Program-made: the position numbers and the translations under genes | The notes under the pieces: model-generated | Databases searched by the model: none | What the model was told of the DNA's origin: nothing | The model's input: the letters and a program-made list of their open reading frames with translations, nothing else | Source of the DNA: JABDMH01 sp964428345 | GTDB lineage: Bacteria > Bacteroidota > Bacteroidia > Chitinophagales > Saprospiraceae | Direction: 5' to 3' | Length of the DNA stretch: 64,000 nt | NCBI GenBank assembly: GCA_964428345.1 | Contig: CAYRYD010000030.1 | Span: 1 to 64,000 of the forward strand | Part shown: positions 41,985-51,212 of the stretch, in pieces | Layout: the number at the start of each line of letters is the position of its first letter | Numbering within the stretch: the first letter of the stretch is position 1

Positions 41985-43248
41985 CCAACCTCGTGATCCG
42001 CTGGAGGATCTTGGGTGGCAACGAATGCGGGTGCTGCTGGATCAGGAAATGCCTGAGAAGAAAAAGAAGGCGGTCTGGTGGCCGTGGATCGGAATGGCCG
42101 CCACCCTGGGGGCATTTGTCCTGTGGCATCATTTCACAACGGTTAGCGTACAAGAGACCAGCAAACCTCAGCAGGAATTGACTGCTACCGGTCCTGCCGG
42201 ACAGGAAACCACTGAATCAGCTCAGTCGCTTCAGGATGAAAAGGATGGGGACAAGGTGCTTGCCACCGCAGACTCTCCGGTGGTTACCGACTCCAGGGTA
42301 TCTGAGGTTGCCTTCAATCTGAAAACAGGTGATAAAATCCGTGAGAATCCAGAGGGAGAGGTCACCGGTGCCCAGAACAGTGCCGGAAAATTTGGAAAGG
42401 AAATGCCAGTCGATATTGCTGGTCCACCGGCAGAGGTGGTCACTTCATCAGAATTGTCCGGAAGGAGCGATCAGATCAGCACCCCAGAGAACCGGGAAAG
42501 CTTTGAGGCATTTCCATCCCTCCCGGACCGGACTCTTTCTGCACTTGATCACATTTATTCGGTTGAATCTGCCTCATCAAAGGTGAGTTCATCCGGGGAT
42601 TTTAAGATTGAAACCGAACCCGTGTCCAGCATTGATGTAGCGGTAAACCTGGGTATGCTCACAGCGGGTTCGGAGCCCGGATTCAGTTATGATCTGGGAG
42701 GTAGCATACGCTACAAGCCCTCACGAAAAGTTGCCCTGGGATTGGGAGCAAACCTATGGTCGGTTGGAGCAAATCAGGATTTCACCGCAACGGCACCGCA
42801 AACGTCGATAATTGGAGACGACCGGAATCTTACCCTCTCTGCTGCCGACCAGGCAGATACTCCCGTAGCCGGTGCCAACACCTACTCCGGTAGTGTGAAT
42901 CACCTGAGTTACCTCCGGATTCCCCTGTATGTCCAGTTGTTTCCAGAGAGCAGGTGGCAACCCTATGTCGGTTTAAATCAGGTCATCTTATTGGCTGAAG
43001 GCAGCGGTGGGATTTTTACCCGTGAATCGCATGATTTTTCTGTTAGTCAGGGAAGGCCAATCGACGATCTGGTGCGGAAGAGCAATACATCGTTGATGGC
43101 AGGTATCACCTGGTCTCCAACCGGACAGCTAAAGGTCGATCTTTCAATGGCCAGGGCAGGTAAATCGTATCTGAATTACCAAGTCAGTCAGGGTACCTAT
43201 GCCGAGTATCACAACTTTTGGCGTCTGGCGCTTGCCTACCGGTTTTAG
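41965..43248 (+). CDS. Membrane-anchored protein with C-terminal beta-barrel-like domain, possible anti-sigma partner
   Basis: The 427-residue protein has a short cytoplasmic N-terminus (about 30 residues, WQRMRVLLDQEMPEKKKK) and one membrane helix (about 33-52). A low-complexity Ser/Thr/Glu-rich linker runs to about residue 200, and a C-terminal 190-residue region looks like an outer membrane beta-barrel, with an aromatic end (FWRLALAYRF). Its start lies inside the end of the sigma factor gene, so translation is coupled. The order sigma factor then TM protein resembles sigma/anti-sigma pairs, but the N-terminus is short and lacks a clear zinc anti-sigma motif. Confidence 0.78.
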   Translation: MSKGIVDQPRDPLEDLGWQRMRVLLDQEMPEKKKKAVWWPWIGMAATLGAFVLWHHFTTVSVQETSKPQQELTATGPAGQETTESAQSLQDEKDGDKVLATADSPVVTDSRVSEVAFNLKTGDKIRENPEGEVTGAQNSAGKFGKEMPVDIAGPPAEVVTSSELSGRSDQISTPENRESFEAFPSLPDRTLSALDHIYSVESASSKVSSSGDFKIETEPVSSIDVAVNLGMLTAGSEPGFSYDLGGSIRYKPSRKVALGLGANLWSVGANQDFTATAPQTSIIGDDRNLTLSAADQADTPVAGANTYSGSVNHLSYLRIPLYVQLFPESRWQPYVGLNQVILLAEGSGGIFTRESHDFSVSQGRPIDDLVRKSNTSLMAGITWSPTGQLKVDLSMARAGKSYLNYQVSQGTYAEYHNFWRLALAYRF

Positions 43249-43403
43249 GGAAGGAAGTGTAAGTTGTCTCAATAATGAAAGACGTCGGCCGGAAAAAATC
43301 AGTAATGTCCGGAATGCGAAAAGATTGCTATTTTAGCGGCTCAAACTATTTTTCACTTAGGGTCGAGCACGCTCAATGTTTGGCCCTTTTTAGTTTACCG
43401 TGG

Positions 43404-43655
43404 TCAGATTGCCTTAAAAAAGAGCCGGGTGCTCTTACTATGACCTGGTGGCCGGATATCCTGAATATCCAAAAAATCACCGGCTTCAAGGTTTTTTAGT
43501 AAAACTTCTAAATTTTCCATCCCTCCGGTCAGCCTGCCATTTTTATACTGAAATTGATAGACAGTGGGAAGATCCTGTGGTTTGATGTGTTTGACGGTAA
43601 TGTCAACCTGAGCGTATTTCTTTCCGTTCTCCGGTTTTAATTCAGCTTTTGCCAT
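43404..43655 (-). CDS. Small hypothetical protein
   Basis: This 83-residue frame starts MAKAELKPENGKKYAQVDITVKHI-like, and its composition, charge pattern and ending (HSKSTRLFFKAI) look like a real cytoplasmic protein. No family was recognised. Other ATGs at 43661 and 43712 are possible. It lies between the barrel gene and the SH3 lipoprotein gene, on the minus strand. Confidence 0.5.
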   Translation of the reverse strand: MAKAELKPENGKKYAQVDITVKHIKPQDLPTVYQFQYKNGRLTGGMENLEVLLKNLEAGDFLDIQDIRPPGHSKSTRLFFKAI

Positions 43656-43800
43656 TAACATTTTTTGCAAAGTTGATAAGGGCTCAAGCGTTGTGATCCG
43701 GAAAGGAATCATCCTCTATTGAAACCCTAAGGGAACATTCTCTCATTGGGATTTTGGTGTTGACCTGGTCCAACAACCCATCTGCATCCATCATGGATCT

Positions 43801-44679
43801 CTAAAATTGCACGCGGATGACTTTTACAGTTGGATTTACTCTGACCAGATGATTGTCATCGGAAGCAATGCTGTGGTCACCGATTAGGCTTTTATGCAGT
43901 TTCACCGGTGTTTCAAAGATCAGGGCCAGGTCTTCCGGCAAGGCTCCACCCTGCCATCCCACAGTACTTCCGGCATAGTCCCACTCAAAACCGCTCATCA
44001 GGAAGGGTCTTCCATTGGCGGTCGTTACTTCCTTTAATGTGCTACCGACGCCAATGCCGCTCATCAGCTTCCACCGGGAACCTTTCTTTCGAATCCGTAC
44101 TTCGCGCAAATGGGTAAAATCTGCCTGATCCCAGAGCAGGATCAACTCATTTTCACTGGCCGGAAACAAATAGGTGGCCGTGACCGACTCACCTTCCCCC
44201 AATACGAATTCACCGCGTTCTACCTGATCTCCGCCAATGCGGTCAATGATGGCCTGCTCGGTGTCGTTGGCCCGCACTGGTCCGACCCGTTCTCCAGGCA
44301 GAATCAGATAATCAAAAGCCTCTTCTCTGGCTACTTCGGCAAGAGCACCACCAAAAACCCAGCCATCCTCTCTACCAAATTTCACCCGGTACCAAAAGTC
44401 CGAAATTCGTTCTCCCCGGAGTGTGACTTCAGTCTTTGATTCCGAATGCTGGTTCCAATACTGCACCTTGGCTCCTTCCGGAAGCATCATTTTAGTTTCT
44501 GAGGTTAAATTGGGTTCTGCCCGCATCCGGAGATTGTCGACCTGAACTTCCAGAAAAACGGTGTCGATTGTCAGAGCCTTCTGGTTTTCCGCTGGATTTT
44601 CCGTCAGATTATCGGATTTACAGCCATAATTCACTAACAATTGCACCAGTATCGCGATCAAAACAACAGATCTCACCAT
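43801..44679 (-). CDS. SH3 domain-containing lipoprotein
   Basis: The 292-residue product has a lipoprotein signal (LLVNYGC, cysteine about residue 20). A bacterial SH3-like region follows (about residues 45-115: VDNLRMRAEPNLTSETKMMLPEG and WYRVKFGREDGWVFGGAL). The remaining part, with EWDYAGSTVGWQGGAL, is not recognised. SH3b domains in exported proteins often bind cell-wall peptides. The gene stands alone and is divergent from the TerB-like gene. Confidence 0.8.
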   Translation of the reverse strand: MVRSVVLIAILVQLLVNYGCKSDNLTENPAENQKALTIDTVFLEVQVDNLRMRAEPNLTSETKMMLPEGAKVQYWNQHSESKTEVTLRGERISDFWYRVKFGREDGWVFGGALAEVAREEAFDYLILPGERVGPVRANDTEQAIIDRIGGDQVERGEFVLGEGESVTATYLFPASENELILLWDQADFTHLREVRIRKKGSRWKLMSGIGVGSTLKEVTTANGRPFLMSGFEWDYAGSTVGWQGGALPEDLALIFETPVKLHKSLIGDHSIASDDNHLVRVNPTVKVIRVQF

Positions 44680-44684
44680 GCCTG

Positions 44685-44692
44685 CAAATGTA
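44685..44692 (-). promoter_or_regulatory. -7-like element right before the SH3 lipoprotein gene
   Basis: The minus strand reads TACATTTG, a full TAnnTTTG match, ending 6 bases before the ATG at 44679. No TTG is seen at the right spacing. Use of this site would give an almost leaderless transcript. Confidence 0.3.
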
Positions 44693-44855
44693 CAGTTTAG
44701 TTACAAAGTATAAAATCATGACCAGGGCAATTGAACCTGCCGGTTAATGATGGTATCTTTGATAGGCTTAATAGTGCATTGACAGCTGATGGCAATTGCT
44801 CTTGTTCAACTTATTAGTTTTAATAATTTTACAGCCTAATCCATAAGTTGTACTC

Positions 44856-45323
44856 ATGATTGAACAGTTTAAAGGTATCTCCAACAGTGACTATGACCGG
44901 TTGAAAAGTGCGGTGTCGCTGATTACAGTGTTGATCGCCGGAGCAGATGGAACTATTGACAGGAAAGAAAAGGAATGGGCAGAAAAAGTCACCAACATCC
45001 GCAGTTACTCCCTGCCGGAAGGGCTGAAAGATTTTTACCTGGAGGTCGGGGAGGATTTCCAGGAAAGGTTAGATGGTTTTATCGACCGGTATGCCGGCGA
45101 TACGGAGACCAGGAATGCCATGATATCTGAAGAGCTGGCCAAACTCAATGACATCTTTAAAAAGATAGAGGACCGGGAGGCAGCCATCGCCCTTTACGAA
45201 AGCTTCATCAGCTTTGCCCGGCATGTTGCCCGGGCTTCGGGAGGTTTCCTGAGCTGGGGCACCATCAATGTACACGAGAAAAAACTCATGTCGTTGGATA
45301 TGATCCACCCGGTCGAAGAATAA
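44856..45323 (+). CDS. TerB-like helical protein
   Basis: The 155-residue cytoplasmic protein has the TerB-like opening LITVLIAGADGTIDRKEKEWAEKV, where the DGTIDRKE acidic loop can bind metal. The rest is all-helical, with FISFARHVARASGGFLSWG near the end. TerB-like proteins are linked to tellurite and envelope stress but mostly lack a known role. No ter operon genes are nearby. Confidence 0.7.
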   Translation: MIEQFKGISNSDYDRLKSAVSLITVLIAGADGTIDRKEKEWAEKVTNIRSYSLPEGLKDFYLEVGEDFQERLDGFIDRYAGDTETRNAMISEELAKLNDIFKKIEDREAAIALYESFISFARHVARASGGFLSWGTINVHEKKLMSLDMIHPVEE

Positions 45324-45472
45324 AGAAAGCTGAATATTTAAATTTAAGACACTTCGAGGTAATTGTTAATCAGGCAAACAAAAGGACCCATCAGGACGAG
45401 GTACGCAAAGGAGCCTGGAGGAGGTTAAGTAACCGGGGATATCGAAGTCCGTGCAGTGGTTACCCTTTTAAT

Positions 45473-46267
45473 TCAATCTTTGATAAATTTTGCCCGGTAG
45501 TGACCCTGATCTGACTGCACGGTGGCGATATAAAAACCGGCTGGTAAATCCTGTACGCTGATGTCCTCTGCCCCCGGATCGCTGAGAGAGACTTGCTTGA
45601 CCAGCGCACCGTTTTGATTCCAGATCTTCAGGATACTATTTGTAGACTGTTTTGAGTCAAAATAAATCCGGAGCCGTTCCTGTACGGGATTCGGATACAG
45701 GCTCATCCATTCGCTGCTGGTCTTGAAATCAAGCGTAGGTACGGTCTGACATTCCGGGCTGCCTTCCGGAAAGATGGCAATGCTATAGGTGCCGGGAGCC
45801 AGGGTTGGATCCGGAAAGGTGGCCGCAAATTCAAATCCTGCGGCAGTGACTGTCAGGTAAATGGTCGGTTCATAAACCTCCTCGGTATTTTCAGACGTCG
45901 GTGTTCCCGACAAATAGATGCAATTGATGGAATCGGCCGCAAAGGTACAGTCATCCGTGCTGCAGGAATAAGTCAGCCCTTCCGGTAAATTGACTACCGA
46001 ATCAATCCGGAAAGAGGTAACCTGTATCATCGTTGGACCGACAGTAAAGGTGGCTGGCGGATGCACAAAAATCGTCAGATCATAGGGGGTATTCAGGCAG
46101 GCAGCCGGCAAACCTTCTCCCAGGGTGTCGTTGATATAGGGAGCCGGATCCACGATTGCACCGCTGGCGATAAAGGTTGAATCCGGATTACAGGTCAAAG
46201 TGTCCTGAGCTTCCAGTTGCAGGGATAGAAGTAGGAAACCCATAGTAAAGAAGACAAGTCGTTTCAT
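45473..46267 (-). CDS. Secreted protein with T9SS type A sorting domain
   Basis: The 264-residue protein has a signal peptide (MKRLVFFTMGFLLLSLQLEAQ) and a C-terminal sorting domain: MSLYPNPVQERLRIYF, then ILKIWNQNGALVKQVSL and GFYIATVQSDQG. It is thus a T9SS cargo. The central part contains several cysteines in pairs (YSCSTDDCTF, INCIYLSG) and no recognised catalytic domain. The frame is open 13 codons before the chosen ATG. It is divergent from the TonB receptor gene. Confidence 0.85.
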   Translation of the reverse strand: MKRLVFFTMGFLLLSLQLEAQDTLTCNPDSTFIASGAIVDPAPYINDTLGEGLPAACLNTPYDLTIFVHPPATFTVGPTMIQVTSFRIDSVVNLPEGLTYSCSTDDCTFAADSINCIYLSGTPTSENTEEVYEPTIYLTVTAAGFEFAATFPDPTLAPGTYSIAIFPEGSPECQTVPTLDFKTSSEWMSLYPNPVQERLRIYFDSKQSTNSILKIWNQNGALVKQVSLSDPGAEDISVQDLPAGFYIATVQSDQGHYRAKFIKD

Positions 46268-46332
46268 AATTCTCTGATTAAGGTGGCTGGAAGATAGTGA
46301 TAGCATCTTATATTTAGAAACAAATATTAAAA

Positions 46333-48594
46333 ATGCGGCAATTAGTGTCGGTCAGGCTTACCTGTTTGGGGCTGTTTATCCTCGTCTTTTCCCTGAAAGC
46401 ATTGGCTCAGGAAGTCGTCGTGCGGGGAACAGTGATGGATGCAGGAGACCGGTCTCCACTGGTAGCTGCCACTGTACAGTGCAATGAAGAGGGGACATTT
46501 ACCGACAACCGGGGAAATTTTATCATCCGGGTAGCACCGGGTCACTATCAATTGTATGTGAGTTATGTCGGTTATGAAACCGTCCGATTGCCGGTAGAAG
46601 CCGCGACTGATTCTGTCAATGTCGAGATCCTGTTGAGCCCAGCTTCCAGTTTATTGGGCGAAGTCACGGTCACCACAGGAAAATACGAACAACCGCTGGG
46701 TGAAACGACGGCCAGTATTGAGATCCTGAAGCCGGAACTCCTTGAACAAACCAATGCCACCAGTATCGATGAAGTGTTGGGTAAGGTACCCGGAGTTGCA
46801 ATCATTGACGGCCAGGCCAATATCCGGGGTGGTAGCGGGTTTTCCTACGGTGCAGCTAGCCGGGTGCTGGTGCTGGTTGATGACATACCTGCCTATCAGG
46901 CTGATGCCGGTTTTCCCAACTGGGATGATTTTCCGATGGAAAATATGGCCCAGATGGAAGTGGTCAAGGGTGCGGCTTCAGCGCTCTATGGTTCGTCAGC
47001 CCTGAATGGTATCATCAATCTTCGTACGGCTTATGCCAGGGAAGAACCCGTCAGCAAGGTGGCGGTGTTTTATGGAAGTACCATGAATCCACGGGATCTC
47101 GGGAGAAAATGGTGGGATAAAGCCCCGAACGAATATGGCATTAGTTTTTCGGACGCCAGAAGGAGTGGCAAGTTTGACCTGGTGCACGCAGGCTATTATC
47201 TGGACCGGAAGAGCGTCAACCGGGAAAGCTATAATCAGTACGGCCGGTTAAACAGCAAGCTCCGGTACCGCATCAGTGACGGGGTCGAAATAGGTGTCCG
47301 GGGCAGTTTTAACCGGGGTATCAATCAGAACTTCTTTTACTGGAAAGACAGCGAAGGCGGTGCATATCAGGGAGATTCGAGTACCTATAGCACGGGAGAC
47401 TATATCAGGTATTCGATCGATCCCTATTTTAAAGTGATTACCAGTCGCGGAGATCGCCATGAGTTGAAAGGCCGGTATTTTGATGTCAACAACCGCAACA
47501 ATGCCAACCGGTCCAATAAATCACAGCTCTATTACGGGGAGTATCAGTTCCTTCACCGTATGCCCGGGATCAACAGCCTGGCCACCTTGGGTCTTGTCAG
47601 TCTGGGTACCCGGGTAAGAGCTGAACTTTATGGTGATACCACCCTGACCTCCCACAATCTGGCCTTCTTCGCCCAGTTTGAGAAGAAGATAGCCGGAAGA
47701 CTGACGGTCAATACCGGTTTTCGCTATGAGCAAAACATTGTAAACGGTCCTTCGCAGATCGGAAACGACCGGATTCCGGAAGGCAGAGTTAAGGAATCCA
47801 AACCAGTATTCCGGGTGGCGGCCAATTATCAGCTGGCCCGGGGTACCTACCTGCGGGGATCGTGGGGTCAGGGATACCGGTATCCTACCATCGCCGAGAA
47901 ATATATCAGTACTTCTTTTGGAGCCACGATGGTTTCGCCCAATCTTGCCCTGGAGTCTGAAACCGGATGGAGCGCCGAAGTGGGCATCAAACAGGGATTT
48001 CAGTTCGGAGAATTCCAGGGGATGGCTGACCTGGCGGGCTACTGGTCAGAATATTTTGATATGATGGAATTTGTCTTTACCGGTTTGATCAAGGGCTTTC
48101 AATCTCAGAATATCGGTGACACCCGTATTCGCGGATTCGATTTCAGTGTGAATGCCCGTGGAAAGATACTGGGTATTCCCTCGTTACTTTTAGCCGGCTA
48201 CACCTATATCGATCCAAGGTTTCAGCACTTCACGGCACGGGATTCAATTAATTCCACTGCAGGGTATAACATTCTGAAGTATCGGTCTAAAAATCTGGTG
48301 AAGTTCGATTTTCAGACCGATCAACGGAAGATCAATGTCGGTCTGAGCCTTCAGTATACCAGCCATCAGGAAGCGATTGACAGGGTTTTTTATCTTTTTA
48401 TCCCGGGTATTGAAGCTTTCAGGGAAAGTCATCGGGGGTATGCCATCACCGACGTTCGTCTGTTATTTAAAGCGACAGAGCAGGTGACCCTGACTACCCA
48501 ACTACGCAATTTGTTTAATGTAGAGTACAGCCTCCGGCCGGGATTGCTGGAACCTCCCAGAAATTTCATGATCCGTCTTGATTATCAATGGTAA
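46333..48594 (+). CDS. TonB-dependent receptor with carboxypeptidase-like regulatory domain
   Basis: The 753-residue outer membrane receptor has a signal peptide (ending ALAQ) and a carboxypeptidase-like regulatory domain (about residues 27-110, VVVRGTVMDAGDRSPLVAATV). A plug follows (about 125-235, with TSIDEVLGKVPGVAIIDGQANIRGGSGFSYGA and VVKGAASALYGSSALNGIINL). The rest is a 22-strand barrel ending in FMIRLDYQW. Such receptors import siderophores, vitamin B12 or other large ligands using TonB energy. No SusD gene follows, so it is not a Sus-type glycan pair. A YNQ-type ligand cannot be predicted. Confidence 0.93.
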   Translation: MRQLVSVRLTCLGLFILVFSLKALAQEVVVRGTVMDAGDRSPLVAATVQCNEEGTFTDNRGNFIIRVAPGHYQLYVSYVGYETVRLPVEAATDSVNVEILLSPASSLLGEVTVTTGKYEQPLGETTASIEILKPELLEQTNATSIDEVLGKVPGVAIIDGQANIRGGSGFSYGAASRVLVLVDDIPAYQADAGFPNWDDFPMENMAQMEVVKGAASALYGSSALNGIINLRTAYAREEPVSKVAVFYGSTMNPRDLGRKWWDKAPNEYGISFSDARRSGKFDLVHAGYYLDRKSVNRESYNQYGRLNSKLRYRISDGVEIGVRGSFNRGINQNFFYWKDSEGGAYQGDSSTYSTGDYIRYSIDPYFKVITSRGDRHELKGRYFDVNNRNNANRSNKSQLYYGEYQFLHRMPGINSLATLGLVSLGTRVRAELYGDTTLTSHNLAFFAQFEKKIAGRLTVNTGFRYEQNIVNGPSQIGNDRIPEGRVKESKPVFRVAANYQLARGTYLRGSWGQGYRYPTIAEKYISTSFGATMVSPNLALESETGWSAEVGIKQGFQFGEFQGMADLAGYWSEYFDMMEFVFTGLIKGFQSQNIGDTRIRGFDFSVNARGKILGIPSLLLAGYTYIDPRFQHFTARDSINSTAGYNILKYRSKNLVKFDFQTDQRKINVGLSLQYTSHQEAIDRVFYLFIPGIEAFRESHRGYAITDVRLLFKATEQVTLTTQLRNLFNVEYSLRPGLLEPPRNFMIRLDYQW

Positions 48595-48717
48595 TCTTTT
48601 CAGCGGATTTCTTGAATATCGAAGCCTGTTGTCGGCAAGAGAACAGGAATGCGTTGCCGGGATTTTGGGTCTTGACCAAAAGATTATTAAGTTGCATACG
48701 GAATACGAGATGTAGAG

Positions 48718-49416
48718 ATGATACAATATATATTATGGTCGGTTATGGTTCTTTCGTCAGGCACCACTGAGACGACCGGACATGAGTTATTTTCAGACTT
48801 ACTCCGCCAGTATGTAGACAGGGAAGGCCGGGTCGATTACCAGGGGTTGAAATCGAAGAGCAGGCAACTGGATGAATACCTGGCGATACTTCGAAATAAT
48901 CCACCGGAAGCTTCGTGGAACCGGAACCGGCAGCTGGCATACTGGATCAATGCCTACAATGCCTTTACGATCCGCCTGATTCTGGATCATTATCCGGTAG
49001 GGAGTATTACTGACATAGACAAGGGCAAACCCTGGGACACCCAATGGATCAGGCTTGGTGGTAACACCTATTCCCTGAACGAGATTGAGCATGAGATCAT
49101 CCGGCCGCAGTTTAACGATCCCCGCATTCATTTTGCCGTCAATTGTGCCGCCAGATCATGTCCGCCGCTGGCCAATGAAGCTTTTACTGAAAAGAATCTG
49201 GATAGCCTTCTTGAGCAGCGAACCTCGGAGTTTATCAATAACCCTTCTTTCAATATCCTTAAGCCTGCGGAAGCGTCCGTATCCAAAATATTTGAGTGGT
49301 ATGCCGGCGATTTTGGCGATCTGGTCATTTTTCTGAATAAATATGCGAAGACAAAATTAAATGCCGGAGCAAGAATTTCGTTTAAGGAATATGACTGGAA
49401 GCTCAATGAAGGATGA
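48718..49416 (+). CDS. DUF547 domain-containing protein
   Basis: The 232-residue protein starts with a hydrophobic signal-like stretch. The DUF547 pattern follows: LAYWINAYNAFTIRLILDHYPV (about residues 70-92), IRPQFNDPRIHFAVNCAARSCPPL (about 125-148) and a C-terminal KIFEWYAGDFG. The two cysteines in NCAARSCPPL are typical of the family. DUF547 proteins are presumed to be cysteine-protease-like, without an established function. It is the first of three closely spaced plus-strand genes. Confidence 0.88.
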   Translation: MIQYILWSVMVLSSGTTETTGHELFSDLLRQYVDREGRVDYQGLKSKSRQLDEYLAILRNNPPEASWNRNRQLAYWINAYNAFTIRLILDHYPVGSITDIDKGKPWDTQWIRLGGNTYSLNEIEHEIIRPQFNDPRIHFAVNCAARSCPPLANEAFTEKNLDSLLEQRTSEFINNPSFNILKPAEASVSKIFEWYAGDFGDLVIFLNKYAKTKLNAGARISFKEYDWKLNEG

Positions 49417-49442
49417 TTATCTAACGATAAATAATAAATGAA

Positions 49443-50132
49443 ATGAAAAATCTAGCCGGTATTTTCTTTTTATTGGTCTTCTCACTACAGGTCGATGCCC
49501 AGGATTGCACACCCTGGTTTCCCTTTGATGAGGGCGTTGTATTTGAATATTCCTTTTTCGATAAGAAGGATAAACCAACCGGTCGTCTGGTTTATGAGGT
49601 CAAGGAAATAAAGAAAACCGGGGGCAATTATCTGGGTATGATTGCCTCAACGTTTTATGATAAAAAAGACAAAGAATTCAACCATTTTGAGTTTGAAGTG
49701 TCCTGCGAAGACGGAGTCTATAAAGCCGATCTTTCCAATTTTATGAATCCCAGTCTCAAAGAGGCCTTCGGCACCATGGAGATCACGGTGACCGGTGATC
49801 CAATGGAGTTTCCCAGGGTTTTGACCGTGGGTACCAGTCTGCCGGATGCCAAAACGCATATGGAAGCAGCCATGGGGATCATTAATATCAAAATGGACAT
49901 GCAAATGACGAACCGGAAAGTCGTTGAAAAAGTAGCAGTGACCACTCCGTTGAAAACATTTGACGCCTACAAAATCACGGCTGATGAATATGTAAAAATG
50001 CCGATCATGAGCCGGAATTATCAATCGGTATATTATTTCGCTGAAGGTTATGGGCAGGTAAAAGTTGAGAGCTACGATAAAAACATGAAGTTGGATTCAT
50101 ACATGTTACTTACCAAATTTGAAAAGCTTTAA
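49443..50132 (+). CDS. TapB/DUF3108-like exported protein
   Basis: The 229-residue protein has a signal peptide (LLVFSLQVDAQ) and a beta-rich body starting WFPFDEGVVFEYSFFDKKDKP, which matches from memory the DUF3108/TapB-like family found in Bacteroidota envelopes. Functions are unknown. It follows the DUF547 gene by 26 bases, so co-transcription is likely. Confidence 0.72.
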   Translation: MKNLAGIFFLLVFSLQVDAQDCTPWFPFDEGVVFEYSFFDKKDKPTGRLVYEVKEIKKTGGNYLGMIASTFYDKKDKEFNHFEFEVSCEDGVYKADLSNFMNPSLKEAFGTMEITVTGDPMEFPRVLTVGTSLPDAKTHMEAAMGIINIKMDMQMTNRKVVEKVAVTTPLKTFDAYKITADEYVKMPIMSRNYQSVYYFAEGYGQVKVESYDKNMKLDSYMLLTKFEKL

Positions 50133-50195
50133 ACCGGCAATCAGCAATCGGTTGATCTATTACCTCCCAATCAACCAAATCCTTATTTTCAGCCG

Positions 50196-51140
50196 ATGAA
50201 TGTGGTAATCCTGGATGCCTATACCGTCAACCCGGGTGATCTCAGTTGGGATCCTGTGATCCGGGTAGGAACGACAACAATTTACGATCGCACTGCTGAG
50301 AGTGAGATTGTTCCCCGGTCCCGGGATGCTGAAGTGCTGGTAGTGAATAAAGTACGCATTACCCGTGAACATCTGAAAGCGCTACCGTCGGTCAAAGTGA
50401 TTTGTCTGCTGGCAACCGGTTATGATAATGTAGATGTCACAGCAGCAAAAGAACTCGGCATCCGGGTTTACAATGCCGTTGGATACGGTACCGAATCGGT
50501 AGCCCAACACACCCTGGCCATGATGCTGGCTTTCACTAACCGGGTCGAATCCCATCACCGGTCCATACAGCAAGGGACCTGGTCTGCCCAGGATGATTTT
50601 TCGTACTCCCTGCACACCGTCCAGGAATTGAAGGGGAAGACTCTCGGGATTATCGGTTACGGTAAGATCGGCCAGCGGGTTGGCGAGTTGGCCGGTGCCT
50701 TTGGGATGAAAATACTGGCCGTCAGTCGTTCGGGCGATAAAGAGGGGGTTCGTAATGTTGACCAGGATGAATTATTCGCACAAAGTGATTTTATTACCCT
50801 TCATGCTCCATTGAATGAGGCCACCCGGGAGATTATCAATCATCGGAGCCTCTCAATCATGCGTCCGAATGCTGTCATTGTGAATACCGGAAGAGGGGCC
50901 CTTATCAATGAGGATGATCTGAGAGAAGCCCTGTACCATCAACGGATCGGCGGTGCTGTCCTGGATGTACTCAGCATTGAACCCCCTGCTGCCTCCAACC
51001 GGCTTTGTCAGATGGAAAATGTCTGGATCACGCCGCATATGGCCTGGCGCAGTCTGCAAGCCAGGGAAGCGTTGATCAGGATCGTAGCCGATAATATAAT
51101 TCATTACAGGCACGGAGAGGATACCAACCGGATAGTATGA
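50196..51140 (+). CDS. D-2-hydroxyacid dehydrogenase (NAD+)
   Basis: The 314-residue enzyme has an N-terminal flavodoxin-like substrate domain, the Rossmann motif GKTLGIIGYGKIGQRVGELAG (about residues 148-168), NTGRGALINEDDL and the catalytic histidine in ITPHMAWRS (about 285). It belongs to the family with glycerate, hydroxypyruvate and phosphoglycerate dehydrogenases and interconverts 2-hydroxy and 2-keto acids. The short length fits hydroxypyruvate/glycerate types. It sits 63 bases after the TapB-like gene and converges on the LysM gene across a shared terminator. Confidence 0.93.
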   Translation: MNVVILDAYTVNPGDLSWDPVIRVGTTTIYDRTAESEIVPRSRDAEVLVVNKVRITREHLKALPSVKVICLLATGYDNVDVTAAKELGIRVYNAVGYGTESVAQHTLAMMLAFTNRVESHHRSIQQGTWSAQDDFSYSLHTVQELKGKTLGIIGYGKIGQRVGELAGAFGMKILAVSRSGDKEGVRNVDQDELFAQSDFITLHAPLNEATREIINHRSLSIMRPNAVIVNTGRGALINEDDLREALYHQRIGGAVLDVLSIEPPAASNRLCQMENVWITPHMAWRSLQAREALIRIVADNIIHYRHGEDTNRIV

Positions 51141-51157
51141 TGAGGAAGCAAAAAAGA

Positions 51158-51187
51158 AAAGGCAGTTCGCATTTGTGAACTGCCTTT
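51158..51187. terminator. Bidirectional terminator between convergent genes
   Basis: AAAGGCAGTTC (51158-51168) and GAACTGCCTTT (51177-51187) form a perfect 11-bp stem with an 8-base loop. The minus strand continues with TTTTCTTTTTT, so it mainly ends the BON-LysM gene. It also lies 18 bases after the hydroxyacid dehydrogenase stop. Confidence 0.8.
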
Positions 51188-51212
51188 AGATACTCATGAA
51201 TATGTTTTTATT

